42,404 nt of DNA from Duganella callida (lineage in GTDB: Bacteria > Pseudomonadota > Gammaproteobacteria > Burkholderiales > Burkholderiaceae_D). The position numbers and the translations under genes were made by a program. Shown here piece after piece: positions 35,162 through 42,404 of this stretch (the stretch's first letter is position 1; each line of letters starts with the position of its first letter). The notes beneath the pieces are model-generated. The model made no database searches, was not told the DNA's origin, and saw nothing but the letters and a program-made list of their open reading frames with translations. The stretch covers positions 1 through 42,404 of the forward strand of contig NZ_SPVG01000007.1 in assembly GCF_004614165.1 (NCBI RefSeq), given 5' to 3'.

Positions 35162-35596
35162 TTATTGCGCGTCTGCCTCCTCACGCAGCACGCGCTGGCG
35201 TTCGATGTAGTCGGCCACCGGGCCGCGCACGTCGATTTTGGAGATGTCCTTGGCCACGCCCAGGTTCAGTCCCAGCAGGAAGGGGATGTTTTCCACCGGC
35301 ACGTCGGTGCAGCACTGTTCGAACGCTTTCAGGAAGCGTCTCGACTCCACCACTTTCACCACCTTTTCTCCGCTCATGTATTGCAGGATGCTGGTGATGC
35401 TGTGGCCCTTGCCGATGGTCTGGTAGATGAAGCGGTTGTAGTCGCGGTCCAGCTGTTTGAAGTCCAGCTGGTCCTTGGTCATCAGGCTGGACAGGTAATA
35501 CAGCCCCAGCGCCACGCGGAAAAATCCGGTGGCTTCCTCGCGGTCCAGGCCCATCTGCGTGACGGCCCGGATTTTCTCCTGTATCTGTTGGTTCAT
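35162..35596 (-). CDS. Conserved protein of unknown function
   Basis: I do not recognise this 144-residue protein. It is likely to be mostly helical and soluble, with MGLDREEATGFFRVALGLYYLSSLM near the start and an adjacent cysteine pair (FEQCCTD). There is no signal peptide. GGGAGC lies 7 bases before the ATG. It is 51 bp upstream of coq7 on the same strand, so it may be cotranscribed with it, but nothing in the sequence ties it to ubiquinone synthesis. Confidence 0.75.
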   Translation of the reverse strand: MNQQIQEKIRAVTQMGLDREEATGFFRVALGLYYLSSLMTKDQLDFKQLDRDYNRFIYQTIGKGHSITSILQYMSGEKVVKVVESRRFLKAFEQCCTDVPVENIPFLLGLNLGVAKDISKIDVRGPVADYIERQRVLREEADAQ

Positions 35597-35704
35597 CTTG
35601 TTTGCTCCCGTACGCGACTATAACAAGAGTTTATGCAGCCGGTAGCTTGCGTGTCGGAATTTCAACATGCTACTCTTGAAACTTTTCAACCTTGGGACAT
35701 GGCG

Positions 35705-36484
<780 letters not shown>

Positions 36485-36487
36485 GCC

Positions 36488-37684
36488 GTGTGGACCATCT
36501 ATCGGAAGGAACTGCTGGAGTTGATGCGCGACCGCCGCACGTTTTTCTTCACGGTGTTCATCCCGGTGTTCGCGATGCCGATGATTTTCGCCGGCTTCGG
36601 CTATCTGTCGACCAGCATGTTTCGCCAGGCCAGCCAGGCCGGCATGCCCTACGCCGTGTTCGGCAAGGAACACGCGCCGCAACTGGCCGCACGCTTCGCC
36701 AGCGAAAAAGACTTTCATGAGGTCATGCTGGACAGCCCCGAGCAGATCCGCCACGCCATCGCCGCCGGTCGCATCAAGTTTGCACTGGTGATCCCGCCCG
36801 GCCTTGCCGACCGGCTGGCCGGGCAGCAGCAGGCCGTGATCCAGCTGCACTACAACAGCGCCGCCACCGTCGACCTGACCCGCAAGCGCGTGATGGCGGT
36901 GATCGGCGCCCAGAACCGCGAATTGCGCGAGCATGCGCTGTCCGCCCTCAACCTGAGCAAGCGGCAACTGGCCTACGTGCTCGATCCGATCACGCTGGAA
37001 GACCACTCCACCGCCGACAAGCGCGAGCAGATGGGCGCGGTCATCGGCGGCATGCTGCCCTACGTGCTGCTGATGGTGTGCCTGATGGCGGCCATGTACC
37101 CGGCGATCGACACCGGTGCCGGCGAAAAGGAACGCGGCACGCTGGAAACCCTGTTGCTGGCACCGGTCTCGCGCAGCGCCATCGTGGCGGCCAAGTTCCT
37201 GGTGCTGTTCACCATCGGCCTGACTTCGGCGCTGCTGATGATCGTCAGCGTCGGCCTGCTGCTGCGCTACTTCGGCGCGCTGGTCGGCGGCGACCTGGTG
37301 CTGATGCTGCGCGCCATCGGCCCGCTGGACGCGGCCATGGTGGCGCTGATGCTGGCGCCGACCGCCGCCATCTTCGCCTCGGTGCTGCTGTCGATCTCGA
37401 TCTATGCCCGAAGTTACAAGGAAGCGGCCGGCCTGATTTCGCCGCTGATCATCGTCACCATCCTGCCGACGCTGGTGGCGCTGCTGCCCGGCGTCGAGCT
37501 GAACTGGCGCTGGGCCATGGTGCCGCTGACCAATGTGTCGCTGGCAATGAAGGAACTGGTCAAAGGCACCATGGACTACCGCATGTTTTCCGTGATATTA
37601 CTGTCAACAACCCTGACTGCCGGCCTGCTGCTGGCCCTGTGCCGCTGGTGGTTCAACCGCGAGCAGGTTTTGTTCAGGAATTGA
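36488..37684 (+). CDS. ABC-2 type permease (NatB-like)
   Basis: The 398-residue membrane protein starts with a GTG at 36488 and has a first span (FFFTVFIPVFAMPMIFAGFG), a large extracytoplasmic domain, and five more spans in the second half (from VLLMVCLMAAMYP). This is the ABC-2 layout with the KERGTLETLLLAPVSR coupling segment. It forms a transporter with the preceding ATPase. Substrate is unknown; sodium or an organic compound would fit the NatB resemblance. Confidence 0.93.
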   Translation: MWTIYRKELLELMRDRRTFFFTVFIPVFAMPMIFAGFGYLSTSMFRQASQAGMPYAVFGKEHAPQLAARFASEKDFHEVMLDSPEQIRHAIAAGRIKFALVIPPGLADRLAGQQQAVIQLHYNSAATVDLTRKRVMAVIGAQNRELREHALSALNLSKRQLAYVLDPITLEDHSTADKREQMGAVIGGMLPYVLLMVCLMAAMYPAIDTGAGEKERGTLETLLLAPVSRSAIVAAKFLVLFTIGLTSALLMIVSVGLLLRYFGALVGGDLVLMLRAIGPLDAAMVALMLAPTAAIFASVLLSISIYARSYKEAAGLISPLIIVTILPTLVALLPGVELNWRWAMVPLTNVSLAMKELVKGTMDYRMFSVILLSTTLTAGLLLALCRWWFNREQVLFRN

Positions 37685-37855
37685 ATAAGTTGTCTATTCA
37701 ACCATGCCCAACCCATTGCGGCCTGTTCCGCCTTTTCTGCACTCTGGCGCACCGTTTCCCCCGCCCATCGCAATGGCGCCACCACACTGGAGCAAATTCA
37801 ATACAATGCCATCATGTGAAAAGAGTATGGCCGTGCAGAAATGTCAGGAGTTAGT

Positions 37856-38749
37856 ATGGAATTGAGCATCAGAAACTTGTCTAAAACCTACGCCAATGGC
37901 GTGGTCGCTTTGGACAATATTTCCCTCACCATCCCGACCGGGATGTTCGGTTTGCTGGGCCCGAATGGCGCCGGCAAGTCGACGCTGATGCGCACCCTGG
38001 CCACCCTGCAGGAATGCGATTCCGGCGCGGTATTCTTCGGCGACCTGGACGTGCTGGATGAGAAGGATGAATTGCGCCGTCTGCTCGGCTATCTGCCGCA
38101 GGACTTCGGCGTGTATCCGAAAGTGACCGCTTACGAACTCCTCGACCATTTTGCCGTGCTGAAGGGGCTGAGCAACCGCAACCGCCGGCGCGAGGTGGTT
38201 GACGGCCTTCTGCAGCAGACCAATCTGTTCGAGGTGCGCCATCAGCGCCTGGGCGGCTTTTCTGGCGGCATGCGCCAGCGTTTCGGCATCGCCCAGGCCC
38301 TGCTCGGCGATCCGAAACTGATCATCGTCGACGAGCCGACCGCCGGCCTCGATCCACAGGAGCGCGTGCGCTTCCACAACCTGCTGTCCGACATCGGCGA
38401 GGACAAGACCGTGATCCTGTCCACCCACATCGTCAGCGACGTGGCTGACCTGTGCGCCAACATGGCCATCATCAACAAGGGCCATTTGCTGCTGTGCGGC
38501 CCGACCCAGGAACTGATCCACGAGGTCAGCGACAAGATCTGGGCCCGCTTCATCGACAAGCGCGACCTGCAATCGTTCCAGCTGCGCCATCCGGTGATCT
38601 CGTCGCGCCTGCTGTCGGGCCGCACCCTGATCCACGTCTACAGCGAAACCGATCCCGGCGACGGCTTCGAGGAAGCGCTGGGCGACCTCGAGGATGTTTA
38701 CTTCGCCACCATCGCCGGCCGCCACCGCGCCGCGAACTCCTGCGATTAA
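37856..38749 (+). CDS. ABC transporter ATP-binding protein
   Basis: The 297-residue ATPase has Walker A GPNGAGKSTLMRTL, signature FSGGMRQRFGIAQ and Walker B LIIVDEPTAGLDP, followed by the D-loop and H-loop (LSTHIVSD). The C-terminal 80 residues form an extra domain common in exporters of this type. The start is ATG 37856, with AGGAG 5 bases upstream; an in-frame ATG at 37841 would overlap that ribosome site. The permease-peptidase gene follows after 9 bp and is its evident partner. Confidence 0.95.
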   Translation: MELSIRNLSKTYANGVVALDNISLTIPTGMFGLLGPNGAGKSTLMRTLATLQECDSGAVFFGDLDVLDEKDELRRLLGYLPQDFGVYPKVTAYELLDHFAVLKGLSNRNRRREVVDGLLQQTNLFEVRHQRLGGFSGGMRQRFGIAQALLGDPKLIIVDEPTAGLDPQERVRFHNLLSDIGEDKTVILSTHIVSDVADLCANMAIINKGHLLLCGPTQELIHEVSDKIWARFIDKRDLQSFQLRHPVISSRLLSGRTLIHVYSETDPGDGFEEALGDLEDVYFATIAGRHRAANSCD

Positions 38750-38758
38750 GGGCCGATC

Positions 38759-41700
38759 ATGTTGGCCATCGCCCTTTTTGAAGCGCGCCAGCGCCTCAAG
38801 CTGCTCTCGACCTGGGTGTACTTCGCCGGCTTCCTGGCGCTGACCATGCTGTGGATGGCCGCCGCCGGCGGCTATTTCAAAGGCGCCTCGGTCAGTTTCG
38901 GCAGCCAGCTGATCGACTCGCCGCGCTCGCTGATGTTCACCACCAGCTTCCTCGGCTCGCTGGGCGTGATCGTGATCGCCGCCATGATGGGGCGCTCGGT
39001 GCAGCAGGATTTCGAGTACGACATGCAGCACTTCTTCTTCAGTGCCCCGATCAGCAAGTTCCAGTACATGTTCGGCCGCTTCATCGGCGCCTACCTGACG
39101 CTGGCGGTGATCTTCACCAGCATTTTGCTCGGCGCCTGGCTCGGCAGCTTCATCCCCGGCATCGAGCCCGAGCGTCTGGCCCATCCGGACGCGCTGGCTT
39201 ATCTGATTCCCTACCTGATCGTCATCCTGCCCAACATCTTCATCTTTGGCGCCGTGTTCTTCATCCTGGCCGCGCTGACGCGGCGCATGCTGCCGGTCTA
39301 CATCAGCAGCGTGGTGATGCTGATCGGCTACATGGTGGCGCCCGGCCTGGCGCGCGACCTCGACTACAAAACCTTCGCCGCGCTGATCGACCCGTTCGGC
39401 ACCACCGCCGTGCTGCGCGTGACCGAGTACTGGCCCATCATCGAACGCAACACCCGCATGTTCTGGCCGGAAGGCGTGTACCTGCTGAACCGCGTGATCT
39501 GGGCCTCGGCGGCGCTGGTCGGCCTGCTGGTCGGTTACTGGCGCTTCCACTTCATCGCCACCAGCGACAGCGGCCATGGCCGCAAGAGCAGCACCAGCAC
39601 CGGCGAAGGCGAGCTGCCGCAGCACCTGTCGGCCACCTCCACCAACACCCAGGAAACCCCGGACTTCAAGTCGCGCCGCCTGTGCTGGCTGCTGGTGCGC
39701 ATGAGCTGGCTGAACCTGCGTGAAACCACCAAGAACATCTATTTCCTGGTGATCGTGCTGGCCGGCGTGCTGACCATGTTCGCCAGCTCGCTGGACATGG
39801 GCTCGCTGTGGGGCACCAATACCTATCCGGTAACTTACCTGGTGCTGGACGTGGTCAGCGAAACCTTCGCGCTGTTCATGATGGTGATCACCACCTTCTA
39901 CGCCGGTGAGCTGGTCTGGCGCGAGCGCGAGGCGCGCATGGCGCAGATGCTCGACGCGCTGCCGATCCCGAGCTGGCTGCCGCTGCTGTCCAAGCTGTTC
40001 GCGCTGATCGGCCTGCAGGCGCTGCTGATGCTGGTGGTGATGCTGACCGGCATGGCGATCCAGATCTTCAAGGGCTACTTCATGCTGGAGCCGGGGCTGT
40101 ACCTGCACCAGCTGTTCCTGGTCCACATGCCGTACTACATCCTGATCGCGGTGCTGTCGATCGCCATGCAGGTGATCATCAACCAGCGCTACATCGCCTA
40201 CTTCGCGATGATCGTGTACTACGTCATCAGCCTCACCGCGCCGAATGCCGGCTTCGACAACCCGCTGCTGATTTACGCCAACACGCCGCACATCATCTAC
40301 TCGGCGATGAACGGCTACGGCCACTTCCTGCTGCGCGAGCGCTGGTACGACGCCTACTGGGGCGGCGCGGCGGTGCTGCTGACCGTGGCCTCGCTGCTGT
40401 TCTGGGACCGCGGCACCAACGACGGCTGGCGCCAGCGCCTGCAACTGGCGCGCCACGCGCTGACCGTGCCGGTGCTGGGCACCATCGCCATCGGCTTGCT
40501 GATCTTCGCCGGCGCCGGCGGCGTGCTGTTCTACAATCAGCAGGTGGCCAACCACTACAAGTCGGCCTATGACAAGGAAACCGACAAGGCGCAATACGAA
40601 ACCAGGTACAAGCAATATGCGGCGCTGCCGCAGCCGCGCATCACCGACGTCAAACTGAGCGTGGAGATCCTGCCGGAACAGCGCACGCTGGTGGTCAAGG
40701 GACGCTACCAGCTGATCAACAAGACCGCGCAGCCGGTGACCGACATCATCGTCAGCCAGGACAACACCGTCTCGCACTACGGCGTGCGTTTCAGCCAGGA
40801 GGTGCGCAACGGCCTGCAGGACCGCGACCGGGGCTTCTACACCTACAAGCTGTCCCAGCCGCTGGCGCCGGGGGCGCGGATGACGATGGAGTTCGATATC
40901 GGCTACGCGCCGGGCGGCATCTTCGGCCTGGGCCAGGACACGCCGGTGATTGCCAACGGCACCTTCTTCAACAACAGCGTGATGCCGCGCATCGGCTACC
41001 AGCAGGACTGGGAATTGAACGACGCGCGCGACCGCCGCAAGCACCGGCTGCCGGCACGCGAGCGCATGCTGCCGCGCGACGACGCCGGCGGCCTGGCCAA
41101 CAACTTCGCCGGCAACGACGCCGACTGGATCAGCTTCGATGCCACCGTCGGCACCAGCGCCGACCAGACCGCGATCGCGCCAGGCATGCTGGTCAAGGAC
41201 TGGATGAGCAAAGGGCGCCGCTACTTCCATTACAAGGCGGAGCAGCCGATGCTGAACATGTACGCCTTCCAGTCGGCACGCTACCTGGTCAAGCGCGACT
41301 GGTGGCAGGACGTCGGCATCGAGCTGTACTACCATCCCGGCCATGAGTACAACCTCGAGCGCATGGACAAGGGCATCAAGGAATCGCTGGATTACTACAG
41401 CAAAAACTTCGGCCCGTATCAGCACAAACTGGTGCGCATCGTCGAATTCCCGCGCTACGCGCAGTTCGCGCAATCGTATCCGAACACCATCCCGTATTCC
41501 GAGTCGGTGGGCTTCATCGCCAAGGTCAACGACAAGAATCCGAAAGACCTGGACTACCCGTTCTACGTCACCGCGCACGAAGTGGCGCACCAGTGGTGGG
41601 GCCACCAGTTGGTCGGCGGCTACACGCGCGGCAGCACCGTGCTGAGCGAAACGCTGGCGGAATACTCGGCGCTGATGGTGATGAAGAAAAACTTCGGGCC

Positions 41701-42349
41701 CAACAAGATGCGTCGCTTCCTGCGATACGACCTCGACCGCTACCTGCTCGGCCGCGCGCTGGAGCGCAAAAAGGAACTGCCGCTGGCGGACAATGAAAAT
41801 CAGGACTACATCCAGTACCACAAGGGCAGCCTGGCAATGTACCAGCTGCAGGACCTCCTGGGCGAAGACCAAGTCAACGCCGCACTGAAAGACGTGCTGA
41901 CGCAATACGGCCGCACGGCGGGCGCGCCGTATCCGAGCGTTACGGTATTGGTTGACGCGTTGCGCAAGATCACGCCGGCCGGCCAGGCCTACCTGATCGA
42001 CGACCTGTTCAACCACATCGTCCTGTACGAAAACCACGCCGTTGCCGCCAGCGCGCGCAAGCTGAACGACGGCCGTTACGAAGTCAGCTTCGTAGTCAGC
42101 GCCGCCAAGGCACGCGCCAGCGAACAGGGCGAAGAAAAAGACGTGGCGCTACAAGACTGGATCGACATCGGCGTCGACGACAAGGATGGCAACGCCCTGC
42201 TGCGCGAGCGCAAGCTGATCGACCAGAAGGAAAACCATTACACGGTGATCGTCAGCGGCCGGCCGGCCAGAGCCGGCATCGACCCCGACAACAAACTGAT
42301 CGACCGCAAGCCGGACGACAACATGATCAACGTCGAGCTGCAGCAATAA
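38759..42349 (+). CDS. ABC permease fused to an M1-type zinc peptidase domain
   Basis: The 1196-residue protein has two membrane blocks. The first starts with [21 protein letters not shown] and continues through about residue 260; the second runs from about 325 to 590. A large C-terminal soluble domain then starts near 610 and is probably extracytoplasmic. That domain carries the zinc motif [10 protein letters not shown] (His940, Glu941, His944) with Glu964 as third ligand, the M1 aminopeptidase signature. The GAMEN substrate motif expected before it reads NTIPYSES. I recall other fused permease/M1 proteins in proteobacteria, so the fusion is natural. It pairs with the ATPase upstream. Possibly it exports a peptide and trims it, or processes a cell-surface substrate. 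Confidence 0.92.
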   Translation: MLAIALFEARQRLKLLSTWVYFAGFLALTMLWMAAAGGYFKGASVSFGSQLIDSPRSLMFTTSFLGSLGVIVIAAMMGRSVQQDFEYDMQHFFFSAPISKFQYMFGRFIGAYLTLAVIFTSILLGAWLGSFIPGIEPERLAHPDALAYLIPYLIVILPNIFIFGAVFFILAALTRRMLPVYISSVVMLIGYMVAPGLARDLDYKTFAALIDPFGTTAVLRVTEYWPIIERNTRMFWPEGVYLLNRVIWASAALVGLLVGYWRFHFIATSDSGHGRKSSTSTGEGELPQHLSATSTNTQETPDFKSRRLCWLLVRMSWLNLRETTKNIYFLVIVLAGVLTMFASSLDMGSLWGTNTYPVTYLVLDVVSETFALFMMVITTFYAGELVWREREARMAQMLDALPIPSWLPLLSKLFALIGLQALLMLVVMLTGMAIQIFKGYFMLEPGLYLHQLFLVHMPYYILIAVLSIAMQVIINQRYIAYFAMIVYYVISLTAPNAGFDNPLLIYANTPHIIYSAMNGYGHFLLRERWYDAYWGGAAVLLTVASLLFWDRGTNDGWRQRLQLARHALTVPVLGTIAIGLLIFAGAGGVLFYNQQVANHYKSAYDKETDKAQYETRYKQYAALPQPRITDVKLSVEILPEQRTLVVKGRYQLINKTAQPVTDIIVSQDNTVSHYGVRFSQEVRNGLQDRDRGFYTYKLSQPLAPGARMTMEFDIGYAPGGIFGLGQDTPVIANGTFFNNSVMPRIGYQQDWELNDARDRRKHRLPARERMLPRDDAGGLANNFAGNDADWISFDATVGTSADQTAIAPGMLVKDWMSKGRRYFHYKAEQPMLNMYAFQSARYLVKRDWWQDVGIELYYHPGHEYNLERMDKGIKESLDYYSKNFGPYQHKLVRIVEFPRYAQFAQSYPNTIPYSESVGFIAKVNDKNPKDLDYPFYVTAHEVAHQWWGHQLVGGYTRGSTVLSETLAEYSALMVMKKNFGPNKMRRFLRYDLDRYLLGRALERKKELPLADNENQDYIQYHKGSLAMYQLQDLLGEDQVNAALKDVLTQYGRTAGAPYPSVTVLVDALRKITPAGQAYLIDDLFNHIVLYENHAVAASARKLNDGRYEVSFVVSAAKARASEQGEEKDVALQDWIDIGVDDKDGNALLRERKLIDQKENHYTVIVSGRPARAGIDPDNKLIDRKPDDNMINVELQQ

Positions 42350-42350
42350 T

Positions 42351-42404
42351 CCGGGGTCAGGTCTTCCATTGCGTCACGGGCTCTGCCGTAGCGGCCGCTA
42401 CGGC
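42351..42404. repeat. REP-like element with perfect 20-bp palindrome at window edge
   Basis: After the permease stop comes CCGGGGTCAG (42351-42360), and the last 20 bases (42385-42404, GCCGTAGCGGCCGCTACGGC) are a perfect palindrome cut off by the window edge, so it may be longer. No T-tract is visible, so it is better read as a repetitive extragenic element than as a terminator. Confidence 0.5.

Noticed and set aside
37844-42037. Open frame of 1397 codons on the minus strand opposite the second ABC ATPase and the permease-peptidase gene.
   Set aside because: The two plus-strand genes there have clear Walker, signature and zinc motifs. The antisense translation is His/Gln/Val/Ala-rich with no domain, as expected from GC-biased third positions.

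Overview
The window looks like a chromosomal segment of a high-GC betaproteobacterium of the Oxalobacteraceae type (Massilia, Duganella or Janthinobacterium relatives). This rests on the gene neighbourhoods (ruvCAB, dusB-fis-purH, tyrS-dtd, anmK/erpA, argC, rplM-rpsI, coq7) and the strong GC-rich codon bias. No tRNA, rRNA, CRISPR array or complete insertion sequence was seen, and no gene-free stretch exceeds about 300 bases.

Bases 1-14594 are an accessory block. A three-module nonribosomal peptide synthetase (10411 to 692, minus strand) overlaps by 4 bp a second synthetase gene that runs off the left edge. Divergent from them are a LasI-like acyl-homoserine-lactone synthase and an RsaL-like repressor; a LuxR-type receptor converges on rsaL with a 4-bp overlap. 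An atypical acyl-carrier-like protein, an Sfp-type phosphopantetheinyl transferase with altered catalytic residues, and a secreted protein of unknown function follow. I find three candidate lux boxes of the CT-N12-AG form, each about 42-44 bp from a plausible start point: one facing the synthetase operon, one facing luxI and one facing the transferase. A near-consensus RsaL operator lies just downstream of the luxI box, so the promoter layout resembles Pseudomonas lasI. The simplest reading is a peptide made under homoserine-lactone control, with the signal loop built into the cluster.

Bases 14598-16847 hold ruvC-ruvA-ruvB. Bases 16953-19886 form a small cassette: a LysR regulator, a SnoaL-like protein, a double-domain carboxymuconolactone-decarboxylase-like protein and a divergent short-chain dehydrogenase that lacks the usual catalytic tyrosine. 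A 73-bp promoter/operator is duplicated in inverted orientation ahead of the SnoaL-like gene and the dehydrogenase, suggesting one regulator drives both.

Bases 20093-35596 are mostly core genes: purH, fis and dusB; a tight tyrS-dtd-PEBP-phosphatase operon; a murein peptidase; anmK; erpA; argC; rplM-rpsI; a large NHL beta-propeller protein; an OsmC-like protein; coq7; and one unknown gene. From 35705 to 42349 there are two sets of ABC-transporter genes. The second ends in a 1196-residue permease fused to an M1-type zinc peptidase domain. The window closes in a perfect 20-bp palindrome beside a GGGGTCAG motif that also occurs after the OsmC gene.
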